Counted from the first letter of the stretch, positions 19,311-29,116 are shown. The stretch: DNA of 64,000 nt from Roseovarius sp. THAF27 (GCF_009363655.1 NZ_CP045393.1:2356001-2420000); one strand, 5' to 3'. Made by a program: numbers and translations. The notes: generated by a model from the sequence alone, not told the origin.

Positions 19311-19964
19311 ATGAATGACGCAGCATCTCGCAAACTCGCCCTCGTGACCGGCGCCTCGCGTGGTCTTGGCGCGGCGCTCGCCCAGGCCCTTGCGCCGACG
19401 CATCACATCGTCGCCGTCGCCCGCACCACCGGCGCGCTGGAAGAGCTTGACGACCGCATCAAGGCGCAGGGCGGCGACGCGACGCTGGCGCCCATGGACA
19501 TCAACACCGAGGCCGCCATGGCCCAGCTCTGCCGCTCGATCTACGACCGCTGGGGCGCGCTCGACCTCTGGGTGCACACCGCCGTTCACGCCGCCCCGAT
19601 GACCCCCACGCATCAGATCGATGCCAAGGATTGGCGCAACTCGCTCAACACCAATGTCGACGCGGTCGCCCGCCTCATCGGTTTCATCAGCCCGCTTCTG
19701 GGCGAAACCGGCCGCGCCGTCTTCTTCGACGACCCCCGCGCCGGGCAGAAATTCTTCGGCACCTACGGCGCCACCAAGGCCGCCCAGATCGCCCTTGCCC
19801 GCAGTTGGCAGGCTGAAACCGTCAAGCTCGGGCCCAAGGTGCAGGTGCTCGACCCCGGCCCCATCGCCACCGCGACCCGCGCGCGGTTTTTCCCGGGCGA
19901 GGACCGCGAGGCACTGCCCTCCGCGCCCGACGTCGCCGCACGGCTGTTGCCGGAGATCCTGTAA
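19311..19964 (+). CDS. SDR-family oxidoreductase
   Basis: This 217-residue short-chain dehydrogenase/reductase has the NAD(P)-binding motif TGASRGLG (about residues 15-22) and a Tyr-x3-Lys catalytic pair in TYGATKAAQ near residue 150. The substrate cannot be told from sequence. I chose the ATG at 19311 (MNDAASRKLALV), which starts directly before the Rossmann strand; the frame is open to 18993 only as antisense of bioY. It is divergent from bioY. Confidence 0.85.
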   Translation: MNDAASRKLALVTGASRGLGAALAQALAPTHHIVAVARTTGALEELDDRIKAQGGDATLAPMDINTEAAMAQLCRSIYDRWGALDLWVHTAVHAAPMTPTHQIDAKDWRNSLNTNVDAVARLIGFISPLLGETGRAVFFDDPRAGQKFFGTYGATKAAQIALARSWQAETVKLGPKVQVLDPGPIATATRARFFPGEDREALPSAPDVAARLLPEIL

Positions 19965-20214
19965 CACCCGACAGGCTTGGTTGCACCCATCTGGCAAGTG
20001 CCAGCACACGGGCCTGTCTTCTTGGTTAACAAGTGCGCAGACACGCCAGATAACGCTGTTGTATGGGCGACAGACCCCATTACCCCTAAATTAATATATG
20101 TAAAAACAATACCTTGCCTGTTCATTGCAGAAATTTCTGCATTTCTCTGAAACTTTCCGCCAGCGTGTTCCGTCTCTTCCGTCGCGGGGGCGCAGAAAAG
20201 ACAGGGGACCACAG
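19965..20214. other. Intergenic region with an AT-rich patch and a palindrome
   Basis: The 250 bases after the SDR stop hold no credible gene. Bases ~20085-20150 are clearly AT-rich for this genome and contain a perfect 14-bp palindrome GCAGAAATTTCTGC (20127-20140). This is probably a promoter for the small ORF at 20215. Confidence 0.4.
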
Positions 20215-20340
20215 ATGCGCATGCTTATCAGTGTTCTGACAAATCGCGGCCAACAGGCTGAAGCACCGGTCGAAGAAGCACCGTCGCGGCTCACACGCGA
20301 CGAAATCGCCAGCCTTTTCGCCGCAGAACTTAGCTACTGA
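20215..20340 (+). CDS. Possible small protein, 41 residues
   Basis: The ORF starts with ATG at 20215 behind a good ribosome site (AGGGGACC) and an AT-rich upstream region. It encodes MRMLISVLTNRG followed by an acidic, helical C-terminus (TRDEIASLFAAEL). I do not recognise it. The upstream promoter-like patch and ribosome site make it more believable than a random ORF of this size, but there is no homology evidence. Confidence 0.4.
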   Translation: MRMLISVLTNRGQQAEAPVEEAPSRLTRDEIASLFAAELSY

Positions 20341-20688
20341 GGTCGGCGACCTGCCTCTTACAGTCCTGACGCGGCGACGGCATAGACACAAGACGCGGTC
20401 CCGTTAAGCCCCGCAACACGCTTGGCAGACTGCGAGGCGTCCCGGCGATTGCAGGTCTTTGCCAGGCGCATTGTATCGACCGTTGCATCCGCTCCGCCGC
20501 CGGTTTTTCTTGCCAACAATACTCATCTCCGACGCCTGCCCCCCACGCGACACGCGCCTCCTGTTGCCCTGTGGTCGCGCCTCGGACCGGCCCTCTCCCG
20601 TCGTGCCGGGCAGCGCTTGCTCCCTGCCCGCCGCGCAGCTACACAAGGCGAAACCCCGCCAATCTCCCTTGCAGGCAGGAGCAGCCCC
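20341..20688. other. 348-bp non-coding stretch before surE
   Basis: I find no credible ORF, tRNA or clear terminator here. The reading frame of surE is open across part of it, but the codon content and lack of a ribosome site argue against an N-terminal extension. Confidence 0.5.
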
Positions 20689-21471
20689 TTGCGCATTCTC
20701 ATCACCAATGACGACGGCATCTCGGCCCCCGGCCTCGCCGTTCTGGAAGAGATCGCAACCGACCTTGCCGGCCCCTCGGGCGAGGTCTGGACCGTGGCCC
20801 CCGCCTTCGAGCAATCGGGCGTCGGCCACTGCATTTCCTACACGACGCCGATGATGATCAGCCAGATGGACGAGCGCCGCTTCGCCGCGCAAGGCTCTCC
20901 CGCCGACTGCGTGCTGGCCGCCATCCACGACGTGATGAAGGACACGCCCCCCGACCTGATCCTCTCGGGCGTCAACCGCGGCAACAACGCGGCCGAGAAC
21001 GCGGTCTATTCCGGCACCGTCGGCGCCGCCATGGAAGCCGCGCTTCAGGGCTATCCAGCCGTTGCCCTCAGCCAGTATTACGGCCCCCGCAACCGAGATC
21101 TCGACGACAAGTTCGAATCAAGCCGCCAGCACGGCCTCGCCACCCTGCGCACCTTGCTGGACAAGGGCGTCTGGACGCAGGACGATTACGGCATCTTCTA
21201 CAACGTCAACTTCCCGCCCATCCCCGGCGCCGAGGTGCAGGGTATCCGCGCCTGCCGCCAGGGTTTTCGCCGCGACATGGGCTTCGGCGTGCAGCCCACG
21301 ACCTCGCCATCGGGCCGCCGTTTCCTGTGGGTCACCGGCGCGCCACAGGGCGAGCCCACCGCCGACGGCACCGATGCCGACTGGAACCTCAAGGGCTATA
21401 TTTCCGTCACGCCCATGCGCGCCGATCTTACCGCCCATGACGCGCTCGACGCGCTCAAGGCGATCGAATGA
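20689..21471 (+). CDS. surE: 5'/3'-nucleotidase SurE
   Basis: SurE is a metal-dependent nucleoside monophosphatase linked to stress survival. The 260-residue protein starts with the metal-binding NDDGISAPG (about residues 7-15) and has [12 protein letters not shown] and SGVNRGNN, all family hallmarks. The TTG at 20689 gives the expected N-terminus ([10 protein letters not shown]) with AGGAG eight bases upstream. The frame is open to 20422, but that extension is not conserved. The stop overlaps pcm by four bases. Confidence 0.94.
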   Translation: MRILITNDDGISAPGLAVLEEIATDLAGPSGEVWTVAPAFEQSGVGHCISYTTPMMISQMDERRFAAQGSPADCVLAAIHDVMKDTPPDLILSGVNRGNNAAENAVYSGTVGAAMEAALQGYPAVALSQYYGPRNRDLDDKFESSRQHGLATLRTLLDKGVWTQDDYGIFYNVNFPPIPGAEVQGIRACRQGFRRDMGFGVQPTTSPSGRRFLWVTGAPQGEPTADGTDADWNLKGYISVTPMRADLTAHDALDALKAIE

Positions 21472-22130
21472 CGCTGATGACCGACGACGCCGACGATATC
21501 GCCGAACGCAAGATGCAGTTTCTCTTCGCGCTGCGCTCGCGCGGGGTGACCGACAAGCGCGTCCTGACGGCAATGGAAAAGATCGACCGCGGCGCCTTCG
21601 TGCGCGGCCACTTCGCCACCCGCGCCTACGAGGACATGCCCCTGCCCATCACCTGCGGCCAGACCATATCGCAGCCCTCCGTCGTCGGCCTGATGACGCA
21701 GGCCCTGCGCGTCACGCCCCGCGACAAGGTGCTCGAGGTCGGCACCGGCTCGGGCTACCAGGCCGCGATCCTCAGCCAGCTTGCCCGCCGCGTCTATACC
21801 GTCGACCGGCACAAGGCGCTGGTCACCGATGCCAGCGCCATATTTCAGGCGCTGGACCTGACCAACATCACCGCCCTCACGGCGGATGGCAGCTTCGGCC
21901 TGCCCGAACAGGCCCCGTTCGACCGCATCCTCGTGACGGCCGCGGCCGAGGATCCGCCCGGGCCGCTCTTGGCGCAGTTGAAAATCGGGGGTATCATGGT
22001 GGTACCCGTGGGGCAGTCCGACGCGGTACAAAGCCTGATCCGGGTCACCCGGTCCGAGACGGGCTTCGACTATGACGAACTGCGCCCGGTGCGTTTCGTG
22101 CCCCTGCTCGAAGGCTTGGGCCGGGACTGA
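21468..22130 (+). CDS. pcm: Protein-L-isoaspartate O-methyltransferase
   Basis: It methylates L-isoaspartyl residues so that damaged proteins can be repaired. The 220-residue protein has the SAM-binding motif [12 protein letters not shown] (about residues 88-99) and the substrate-side segment [11 protein letters not shown]. The order surE-pcm-nlpD is the same as in E. coli. It overlaps surE by four bases (ATGA), so the two are co-translated. Confidence 0.95.
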   Translation: MTLMTDDADDIAERKMQFLFALRSRGVTDKRVLTAMEKIDRGAFVRGHFATRAYEDMPLPITCGQTISQPSVVGLMTQALRVTPRDKVLEVGTGSGYQAAILSQLARRVYTVDRHKALVTDASAIFQALDLTNITALTADGSFGLPEQAPFDRILVTAAAEDPPGPLLAQLKIGGIMVVPVGQSDAVQSLIRVTRSETGFDYDELRPVRFVPLLEGLGRD

Positions 22131-22220
22131 CAGGACAGGACAGAACCAACGGCCGGGACCGTCCCGGTCACCGCTTTGATCCCCGGCCAACAAGGGGACC
22201 GAGATGAGGACAAGATCGAG

Positions 22221-23384
22221 ATGAGCCACTTCAAGACCCCCATGCGACCCCTCGTTTGCGCCGTGGCGCTGCTGGCCGTGGCCGGATGCGACAATTTCGA
22301 CATCGACATGCGCGACGGTGGCCCGGGCACCGCCGAGGCCGCGCGCAACGCCAGCGCCAGCCGGCCCACCCCCGACAGCCGCGGCATCATCTCCTATCCC
22401 AATTACCAGGTCGCCGTCGCCCGCCGCGGCGACACCCTGCAAAGCCTCGCACGGCGCATCGGCGCGGATGTGGGGGAACTCTCGCGCTACAACGGCATTC
22501 AGCCGGGCGACACCCTGCGCGACGGCGAGATCATCGCCCTGCCCGGCCGCGTCGCCGAACCCACCGGCGGGCCTCTCACGCCGCGTCCGGGCGTCGATAT
22601 CGCCTCGGTCGCCGGCAATGCCATCGAAAATGCCAGCGCGGGACGCACCAGCACGACCAACCGCAGCCTCGACCGTGGCCAGTCCGGCGTCGAGCCTGTC
22701 CGCCACCAGGTCCAGCGCGGCGAAACCGCCTTCACCATCGCACGGCTTTACGACGTGTCGGTGCGCAGCCTGGCTGACTGGAACGGCCTCGGCACCGATT
22801 TCGCCGTGCGCGAGGGGCAATACCTGCTGATCCCCGTGGCCCTGCCCGACGCCGCGCCCGACGAGGTGCAGACCACCTCGCTGGAAACCACCGTGCCGGG
22901 CCAGGGCTCGCCCACGCCCACCCCGCCCTCGGCGGCGCAACCGCTGCCGCAAGAGGAAACCGTGCCCGCGGCCAAGCCCGTGGAAAGCACCGCCGCCCCC
23001 GATCTGGGCACCAACACCGCGACCGCCAACAGCGACGCGCGCATGGCCTACCCGGTCAAGGGCGACATCATCCGCGAATATGCCAAGGGCCGCAACGACG
23101 GCATCGACATCGCCGCCCCAGCTGGCACGCCGGTGCGCGCCGCCGAGGCCGGCACCGTCGCCGCCATCACCAAGGACACCAACGGCGTGCCGATCATCGT
23201 GGTCAAGCACGCCGACAACCTGCTGACGGTCTATTCCAATGTCGACAAGGTCAGAGTGTCCAAGGGCGAGCAGATCGCCCGCGGCGGCCAGCTTGCCTCG
23301 ATCCGCAGCGAAGGCACCGCCGCGCTGCATTTCGAGGTGCGCGAGGGCTTCGACAGCGTCGATCCCCTGCCCTATCTGCAATAG
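22221..23384 (+). CDS. nlpD: NlpD-like lipoprotein: two LysM repeats and a degenerate M23 domain
   Basis: This 387-residue lipoprotein has a signal ending in a lipobox (LAVAGC, Cys near residue 22) and LysM domains near residues 55-100 and 155-200. A Pro/Thr-rich linker leads to a C-terminal LytM/M23 domain. In the first metal motif the usual His is replaced (NDGIDIA), as in E. coli NlpD and EnvC. It is therefore probably a non-catalytic activator of cell-wall amidases at division, not a peptidase. I chose the ATG at 22221; 22242 is an alternative. Confidence 0.9.
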   Translation: MSHFKTPMRPLVCAVALLAVAGCDNFDIDMRDGGPGTAEAARNASASRPTPDSRGIISYPNYQVAVARRGDTLQSLARRIGADVGELSRYNGIQPGDTLRDGEIIALPGRVAEPTGGPLTPRPGVDIASVAGNAIENASAGRTSTTNRSLDRGQSGVEPVRHQVQRGETAFTIARLYDVSVRSLADWNGLGTDFAVREGQYLLIPVALPDAAPDEVQTTSLETTVPGQGSPTPTPPSAAQPLPQEETVPAAKPVESTAAPDLGTNTATANSDARMAYPVKGDIIREYAKGRNDGIDIAAPAGTPVRAAEAGTVAAITKDTNGVPIIVVKHADNLLTVYSNVDKVRVSKGEQIARGGQLASIRSEGTAALHFEVREGFDSVDPLPYLQ

Positions 23385-23454
23385 GCGCATTGCGGCAGGT
23401 CGCGCACCCGGCCAAACAATAATTCCCAAGATATCATTGCTCTGACCGCAACAA

Positions 23455-23487
23455 CGTAGGGTGGGGTTTCACCCCACCACGCCTACC
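23455..23487. repeat. GTAGGGTGGG-type palindromic repeat, copy 1
   Basis: GGTGGGGT and ACCCCACC pair around TTC, flanked by GTAGG on the left and CCTAC on the right, which extends the symmetry. The same core recurs at 23592, 34816, 34861 and 34910. Confidence 0.75.
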
Positions 23488-23591
23488 GACAGCCTCGGCC
23501 ACCGCCACCTTACAGCTTGCCGCGCCTTTATTCCGCGCCAGCAATGAACTCGGCGATACCATTGCTGCCGCAGCAACAATGCCGGCGTCAT

Positions 23592-23616
23592 CGTAGGGTG
23601 GGGTTCCACCCCACCG
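23592..23616. repeat. GTAGGGTGGG-type palindromic repeat, copy 2
   Basis: CGTAGGGTGGGGT, then TCC and ACCCCACCG, forms a perfect 8-bp stem. It lies 105 bp from copy 1, between convergent genes, where both copies could serve as bidirectional transcription ends. Confidence 0.75.
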
Positions 23617-23686
23617 CCGCAAACCAGATCAAAACAGGCGCGGCCTCCGCCCCGTCTCCTCGTTCCGGAAATACTCGGGAAACCCC

Positions 23687-24526
23687 TCAGAGGCTCACGC
23701 CCTGCCGCCCCGCAAGGTCGGTGAAATACTGCCACGCCACCCGGCCCGAGCGGGACCCGCGCGTCGCCTGCCATTCGATGGCCTCGGCCCGCAGCGTGGC
23801 GTCGTCGATCTCGATTCCGTGTGCCTCGCAATAGCCCCGGATCATCGACAGGTACTCGTCCTGGTCGCACGGATGAAAGCCCAGCCACAGCCCGAACCTG
23901 TCGGACAACGAGACCTTCTCTTCCGTCGCCTCGCTGGGGTTGATCGCGCTCGACCGCTCGTTCTCGATCATGTCGCGCGGCATCAGGTGGCGGCGGTTCG
24001 ACGTGGCATAGAACACCACGTTCTCGGGCCGCCCCTCGATCCCGCCATCCAGCACCGCCTTCAGCGACTTGTAATGCTGGTCGTCATGGCCAAAGCTCAG
24101 GTCGTCGCAGAACAGGATGAACCGCGCGTCGCTGCCCCGCAGGATGTTCAGCAGCCGCCCCACGCTCGGCAGGTCCTCGCGCTGCAATTCCACGATCTTC
24201 AGGTCGTGCCCCTCGGCCCGCACGGCGGCATGCACCGCCTTCACCAGGCTCGACTTTCCCATGCCCCGCGCACCCCACAAGAGCGCGTTGTTGGCCGGCA
24301 GCCCCTTGGCGAAATGCCGCGTGTTGTCCAGCAGCGTATCGCGCGAGCGGTTGATCCCCACCAGCAGCTCCATGTCGACCCGGTTCACGTCGCGCACGGG
24401 ATGCAGCCGGTCCGGCTCCACATGCCACACGAACGCATCGGCGGCGTCGAAATCCGGGGCCTCCAACGGCGCCGGGCTCATCCGCTCCAGCGCGGCGGCG
24501 ATCCGTTCCATCGGGTCTGCGGTCAT
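23687..24526 (-). CDS. DUF815-family AAA ATPase
   Basis: This 279-residue ATPase has Walker A GARGMGKSS (about residues 85-93), Walker B FILFCDDLSF and a sensor-like VVFYATSNRRHL. This is the DUF815 family, of unknown function and often located near tat genes in alphaproteobacteria. It overlaps tatC by four bases and is the last gene of the tat operon. The positions of the motifs fit a single AAA module with an N-terminal ~70-residue cap. Confidence 0.88.
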   Translation of the reverse strand: MTADPMERIAAALERMSPAPLEAPDFDAADAFVWHVEPDRLHPVRDVNRVDMELLVGINRSRDTLLDNTRHFAKGLPANNALLWGARGMGKSSLVKAVHAAVRAEGHDLKIVELQREDLPSVGRLLNILRGSDARFILFCDDLSFGHDDQHYKSLKAVLDGGIEGRPENVVFYATSNRRHLMPRDMIENERSSAINPSEATEEKVSLSDRFGLWLGFHPCDQDEYLSMIRGYCEAHGIEIDDATLRAEAIEWQATRGSRSGRVAWQYFTDLAGRQGVSL

Positions 24527-25542
24527 GTCTTGCTCCGGTCTTCGCCCAGATCGTCCAGGTCGCCGCCGTCATCCTCGTCGTCGGCGTCGAACTCGGCCTC
24601 CATCGGGTCCACCTCGTCGGCGTCGTCATCCTCGAACCACACGCCCTCGGCGCGCAGTTTCTGCTCGCGCGTCTTCTCGACCCGCCGCACGAGGAAGATG
24701 GAAATCTCGTAAAGCCCGTACACCACCGTGAAGAGGATCAGCTGCGTCACCACGTCCGGCGGCGTCACCAGGGCGGCCAACACCAGGATGCCCACCATGG
24801 CGTATTTCCGCACGCCGCCCAACCCCTCGGCGCTGACCAGCCCGGCCTTGCCCATCAGCGTCAGCAGCACCGGCAACTGGAAACAGATACCGAAGGCCAT
24901 GATGAATTTCAGCGTGATATCCAGGCTTTCGTTCACCTTCCCGAAAAAGGTGATGCGAATGCCCTCGTCGGTCTCCGGCACCACCGCGCCCAGGTTGTCG
25001 GGCACCACCGGCAGGTTCGGGTCCGCCACCGTCTCGACCTCGCCGATCGCGCCGGTCAGCAGGTTGGCGAAGATCGAGCTCACATCCGCGAACCCCAGGA
25101 AAAAGTTCATCGCCAGCGGCGTCACCACGAAATGCGCGAACGCCGCCCCCAGGAGGAACATGATCGGCGACGCGACGATGAACGGCAGGAACGCCGCCTT
25201 CTCGTTGCGGTAAAGCCCCGGCGCCACGAACCGCCACATCTGCGCCGCGATCACCGGAAAGGCCAGCATGAAGCCAAAGACCATCGAGATTCGGAACAGC
25301 GTAAACAGGTATTCCTGCGGACTGGTATATTGCAGCGTCGGCGACGGATCGCCCAGCGTCCGCAGCGTCGCCTCGATCGGCCCCAGCAGGAATTGCAGGA
25401 TCGGCTCGGCCACGACAAAGGCCAGAACGATCCCCACCAGAAATGCCAGCACCGACCGGATCAGCCGCGTGCGCAACTCCGCCAGATGCTCGATCAGCGG
25501 GGCCGAGCTCATCTCGATGTCGTCGTCGTCGGTGGCGCTCAT
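24523..25542 (-). CDS. tatC: Sec-independent translocase subunit TatC
   Basis: TatC recognises twin-arginine signal peptides and nucleates the export channel. The 339-residue protein has six membrane helices and the N-terminal signature [19 protein letters not shown]. At 339 residues it is longer than E. coli TatC (about 258), with an extra loop near residues 120-165 and an acidic C-terminal tail rich in Asp/Glu, as in other Rhodobacteraceae. NirK (50934-52151) carries a Tat signal and would be a client. Confidence 0.95.
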   Translation of the reverse strand: MSATDDDDIEMSSAPLIEHLAELRTRLIRSVLAFLVGIVLAFVVAEPILQFLLGPIEATLRTLGDPSPTLQYTSPQEYLFTLFRISMVFGFMLAFPVIAAQMWRFVAPGLYRNEKAAFLPFIVASPIMFLLGAAFAHFVVTPLAMNFFLGFADVSSIFANLLTGAIGEVETVADPNLPVVPDNLGAVVPETDEGIRITFFGKVNESLDITLKFIMAFGICFQLPVLLTLMGKAGLVSAEGLGGVRKYAMVGILVLAALVTPPDVVTQLILFTVVYGLYEISIFLVRRVEKTREQKLRAEGVWFEDDDADEVDPMEAEFDADDEDDGGDLDDLGEDRSKT

Positions 25543-26126
25543 GCAGGTTTATCCGAGGCGGACTTCTTGGTCGCAAGTTTCTTCGCCGCGCTCTTCTTCG
25601 GCGCCGCCTTCTTGGGCGTGGATTTCGCTGCCGGCTTCTTGGCCGGCATCTTCTTGGCCGGTGCCGGTTTGGCCGTGCTGTCGGCCTTCTCCGCAGCAGG
25701 CTTCGGCGCGTCGGCCTCCGCCGCCTTGGCCTTCACCGCCTCTTCCGCCGTCTTGCGCTCCTCGGCCATCTCGGCCGAGCGTTTCGAGATTTTGTCGACC
25801 ATCGCCTTGCGGTCGTCGTCGAACTCGGCCCGCTTGGGCGCAGGCCCGGCCATGGTCTTGGCAGTGAAACTGTCGGTCGATTTCTTGACCTCGTCCATCG
25901 CCGCGCCCACCGGGTTTGTGGCCGATTTCAACGACTTGGACACCTCGCTGACGCCTGCCTCGTCAGCCGCGTCGTTCATCGCCCGGCTGAATTCGCGCGC
26001 CATCTGCTTGGCCTTGCCCACGAACCGTCCCACGGTGCGGAACATGCCCGGCAAATCCTTCGGCCCCACGACGATCAGCGCGACGATGCCAATCACCATG
26101 AGCTCGGTCCAGCCCAGGTCGAACAT
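25539..26126 (-). CDS. tatB: Sec-independent translocase subunit TatB
   Basis: This 195-residue protein has a single N-terminal membrane helix ([20 protein letters not shown]), the GPKDLP turn and an amphipathic helix, the TatB pattern. A long Lys/Ala-rich tail (about residues 125-195) is typical of alphaproteobacterial TatB and is probably disordered. It overlaps tatC by four bases and follows tatA by eight, so tatABC is one operon. Confidence 0.94.
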   Translation of the reverse strand: MFDLGWTELMVIGIVALIVVGPKDLPGMFRTVGRFVGKAKQMAREFSRAMNDAADEAGVSEVSKSLKSATNPVGAAMDEVKKSTDSFTAKTMAGPAPKRAEFDDDRKAMVDKISKRSAEMAEERKTAEEAVKAKAAEADAPKPAAEKADSTAKPAPAKKMPAKKPAAKSTPKKAAPKKSAAKKLATKKSASDKPA

Positions 26127-26134
26127 TTAAGGGG

Positions 26135-26365
26135 TTACGCCTTGTCTTTTTCTTTGTCTTCTTCGGGCGTGACGTCCCGGGCCGAATCCGCCGCGTCGTT
26201 GCTGGCGTCCTCGACTTCCTTGTTTCCTTCCGCGACGCCCTTCTTGAACGAGGTGATGCCCTTGCCCACTTCGCCCATCAGCGAAGAGATCTTGCCGCGT
26301 CCGAAAAGAACCAGCACGACCACCGCGATCAGCAAAAGCCCCGGAAGGCCGATGTTGTTCAGCAT
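26135..26365 (-). CDS. tatA: Sec-independent translocase subunit TatA
   Basis: This 76-residue pore subunit of the Tat translocase has one N-terminal helix ([15 protein letters not shown]), then the FGRGKI hinge and an amphipathic helix ([13 protein letters not shown]) with an acidic tail. It is the first gene of tatABC-DUF815 on the minus strand. The promoter should lie in 26366-26545. Confidence 0.95.
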   Translation of the reverse strand: MLNNIGLPGLLLIAVVVLVLFGRGKISSLMGEVGKGITSFKKGVAEGNKEVEDASNDAADSARDVTPEEDKEKDKA

Positions 26366-26493
26366 GATATGTCTCCCTTATCCCGGCCCCGTTTCTGGGG
26401 TCCCGCAGGATGTACGTCAACCGTATCTATGCCCTTGCGCCGCCGGTTGGAAGAACCAATCCGCCGCAGATCCCGGGTTTTTCAGGGGCGCAG

Positions 26494-26537
26494 CCGGAAA
26501 ATTCGAATTTTCCGGCCCAATTTTTGCGCAAAAATTG
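26494..26537. repeat. Pair of perfect palindromes upstream of tatA
   Basis: CCGGAAAATTC/GAATTTTCCGG (26494-26515) and CAATTTTTGC/GCAAAAATTG (26518-26537) are 22- and 20-bp perfect palindromes. They lie just after the SDR stop (26545, minus strand) and before tatA. They resemble the three palindromes at 18498-18564. A transcription-end role for the SDR gene is plausible. Confidence 0.75.
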
Positions 26538-26544
26538 CCCCCCC

Positions 26545-27324
26545 CTAAAGCGTGGCGTTGATCGCGCCGCCGTCCAGAAGGATGTTCTGCCCCACGATGA
26601 ACCCCGCGTGCCGACTGCACAGGAACGCGCAGGTCGCGCCGAAATCCTCGGCCGTGCCATAGCGCCCCGCGGGGATCGTCGCCGCCCGTCGCGCCCGCGC
26701 CTCGTCAAGGCTGATCGACTGCGCCTCGCTGACGCCCTTGTCCAGCGAATCGGCCCGGTCGGTCGCATGAATGCCAGGCAGCAGGTTGTTGATCGTAACG
26801 CCTTTTCCCGCCACCTGCCGGGCCGTGCCGGCAACATATCCGGTCAGGCCCGCACGGGCCGAATTGCTCAGCCCCAGCACCGGGATCGGCGCCTTCACGC
26901 TTTGCGAGGTGATGTTGACCACCCGGCCCCAGCCCCGCTCCATCATGCCCGGCACCAGCGCCTTGATGAAGGCGATGGGCGTCAGCATGTTGGCATCCAG
27001 CGCCTTGATGAAATCCTCGCGGTCCCAGTCCGTCCACTTGCCCGGCGGTGGGCCGCCCGCGTTTGTCACAAGGATATCAACACCTTCCGCGGCACTTATC
27101 ACCTTCTTTTGCCCGTCCGGCGTGGTCACGTCGCAGGCCGCGGTGATCACCTCCACGCCAAAGTCGCCGCGAATGGCCTCGGCCGAGGCCTCCAGTGCCT
27201 CTTCCCCCCGCGCGTTCAACACCAGGTCCACGCCCGCCTCCGCCAGCGCCCGGGCACAGCCCAGCCCGAGCCCTTTCGACGATGCGCAGACCAGCGCGCG
27301 TTTACCTTTTATTCCAAGGTCCAT
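26545..27324 (-). CDS. SDR-family oxidoreductase
   Basis: This 259-residue short-chain dehydrogenase/reductase has an atypical cofactor motif CASSKGLGLG (about residues 13-22) and NAGGPPPG. The usual catalytic Tyr-x3-Lys position (NSARAGLTG) lacks both residues, as in the FabI/divergent-type and 3-oxoacyl-reductase-like SDRs with NAGGPP motifs. The substrate is unknown. I chose the ATG at 27322-27324 (MDLGIKGKRAL); a longer start adds a non-conserved leader. Confidence 0.85.
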   Translation of the reverse strand: MDLGIKGKRALVCASSKGLGLGCARALAEAGVDLVLNARGEEALEASAEAIRGDFGVEVITAACDVTTPDGQKKVISAAEGVDILVTNAGGPPPGKWTDWDREDFIKALDANMLTPIAFIKALVPGMMERGWGRVVNITSQSVKAPIPVLGLSNSARAGLTGYVAGTARQVAGKGVTINNLLPGIHATDRADSLDKGVSEAQSISLDEARARRAATIPAGRYGTAEDFGATCAFLCSRHAGFIVGQNILLDGGAINATL

Positions 27325-27496
27325 GATAGTCTCTCCCGATGGTTTGCCCTCAGTTAGCATTCCCGCCCCTGCCGGGACCAGCGAAACCCCCGCGCGCGTC
27401 GCCATGTTGACCACATGACGCCATAATCCTAGTCTATGCCGTCACATCAGGGCAGCGCAGGTCCGCAAACGGACCGTAACAGGACAAAGGAAGATC

Positions 27497-28513
27497 ATGA
27501 CCAAGGGCCCAGACCGTCCGGCCTATGCCATCCCCGTCCTCCGGGCGGCGGATTTCACGGTCATCAACGGTGCCAACCTTGGCGACTCCATATCCTTCGC
27601 CGACGAGCTGGATCTCGACGACACTTACGACCTGCGCGTCGGCGCCCGCCTGCACCGCCTGTCGCTGGCTCCCGGCGACGGCAACGCCCTCACCGTCGTG
27701 GACGGCTCCCGCCTCGGCACGCCCGGCGCCACCGTGCATCTCGACAGCTGCCTGACGGTGATGTCCGCCAACGGCCAGACCTCCGAGATCCTGATCCTGG
27801 TCGAGGTCGACGCCGCCGGCGACGTGGCGCAGGTCTATGCCCACCCGCTGGCGCAATTGAAGCCCCGCACCGGCTACAGCCTTGTCGGCATCGATACCGT
27901 TAACGCGCGCCAGAAATTCGCCGAGGTGGCCTGCGTTTCCTTCTCCAAGGGCACGCATATCACCATGGCCTCCGGCGCCCAGACCCCGATCGAGGATCTC
28001 AAGGTCGGCGACCGCGTGCTCACCCGCGACGACGGGCCCCAGCCGGTACGCTGGATCGGCCAATCCACCGTGCGCGCCGTGGGAGAGTTTTCGCCCATCC
28101 GCATCCGCGCGGGCGTCATGAACAACACCGGCGACCTGCTGGTCAGCCCCGATCACCGATTGTTCGTCTATCAACGCTCCGATGCGCTCGGCGCCGGCCG
28201 GTCCGAGGTTCTGATCCGCGCCCGCCACCTTGTGAACGGCGATACCGTGGTGCAGGAGGATGGCGGCTTCGTCGACTATTACCAGCTTCTCTTCGACACC
28301 CACCAGATCATCTACGCCGAAGGCATCGCCGCCGAGACCCTGCTGGTCGACACGCGCACCCGCGCCGTCCTTCCGCAGGAGCTCAACGACGAACTGGCCC
28401 GCGCCCTGCCCGGCGGCGGCCATGCCAGGCGGACCCACCTCGAATTCGAGGTGAACGAAGGCGAGGTCCGGCCCGACATGGCCAAGCTGCTCAAGGCCGC
28501 CTCGACGCGCTAG
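27497..28513 (+). CDS. Hint-domain protein
   Basis: This 338-residue protein has an N-terminal ~145-residue beta-rich region. A Hint (hedgehog/intein-like) domain follows, recognised by KGTHITMASGAQTPIEDL, then VGDRVLTRDDGPQPVRWIG, a VSPDHRLFV block and HQIIYAEGIAAETL. Hint domains catalyse protein self-cleavage. Rhodobacterales encode many of unknown role, often linked to secreted proteins. At the usual nucleophile position before F-x2-GT there is Ser; a Cys lies two residues earlier. There is no signal peptide. The ATG at 27497 has a GGAAGA ribosome site. Confidence 0.85.
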   Translation: MTKGPDRPAYAIPVLRAADFTVINGANLGDSISFADELDLDDTYDLRVGARLHRLSLAPGDGNALTVVDGSRLGTPGATVHLDSCLTVMSANGQTSEILILVEVDAAGDVAQVYAHPLAQLKPRTGYSLVGIDTVNARQKFAEVACVSFSKGTHITMASGAQTPIEDLKVGDRVLTRDDGPQPVRWIGQSTVRAVGEFSPIRIRAGVMNNTGDLLVSPDHRLFVYQRSDALGAGRSEVLIRARHLVNGDTVVQEDGGFVDYYQLLFDTHQIIYAEGIAAETLLVDTRTRAVLPQELNDELARALPGGGHARRTHLEFEVNEGEVRPDMAKLLKAASTR

Positions 28514-28519
28514 GCTGCC

Positions 28520-28894
28520 TCACACCTCCGAATAGGTGTAGAAGAACTCCTCGCGCACGATCTTGCCGCCCGCAACAGTGTAGACGCCGACCTCTTCCAT
28601 GTCCGACACCTTGCCGGTCTCCCTCTCCTTGACCTTCGAGCGGAAGATCACCGCGAAGCGGTCGTCGCCATGCCACATCGGCCCGGTCACCTCGGCCTCC
28701 AGCATCTCCATCGCGCCTTCCCACCACTCGTGCTTGGCCCGGATCCCGTCCAGCCCGTGGGTCTCGCGGCCCTGCCCCATGTCGACGGCCTCCACCGACA
28801 CCGCGTCGGCGGCGTAAAGCCGTTCCAGGTTCTCCTTTGCCCGGCCCTCGCGGCATCCGGCCACCAGTTCCTCCGCAATCTCCATCATGTCCAT
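28520..28894 (-). CDS. SnoaL-like/NTF2-fold protein
   Basis: This 124-residue protein has the NTF2-like fold pattern: an N-terminal helix (AEELVAGCREGRAKENLERLY), then VSVEAVDMG and a C-terminal strand pair (EVGVYTVAGGKIVREEFFYT). Such domains are enzymes or ligand-binding proteins; the family is too broad to name a substrate. It converges with the Hint gene, with only six bases between, and is divergent from prfC. Confidence 0.8.
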   Translation of the reverse strand: MDMMEIAEELVAGCREGRAKENLERLYAADAVSVEAVDMGQGRETHGLDGIRAKHEWWEGAMEMLEAEVTGPMWHGDDRFAVIFRSKVKERETGKVSDMEEVGVYTVAGGKIVREEFFYTYSEV

Positions 28895-29116
28895 CTGTCG
28901 AAACTCCTATGTTGATGTTCATCCTATGTTCCAACGGTGCCACACCGAACCTGTCGGATCCATCGGCATCGTCGTGCCCGACGCCGCTTCTGGCCACATC
29001 CTGACAGCATGATCCTCACACACCAAGATGACACCGACGCGATGCCACCCGGATACCGATGCGATACCGACGCGCGAATCTTGCACCCGCCCCGCGCCGC
29101 CTCTATAGCGTCGCTC

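Larger units (their letters stand above)
23385..23686. other. 302-bp intergenic region between convergent nlpD and the DUF815 gene
   Basis: There is no gene here. The region contains two copies of a palindromic repeat beginning CGTAGGGTGGGG (23455-23487 and 23592-23616). Confidence 0.6.

Noticed and set aside
24626..25576. Alternative minus-strand frame over tatC
   Set aside because: tatC in the overlapping frame shows the family signature; the alternative is Arg/Gly-rich.
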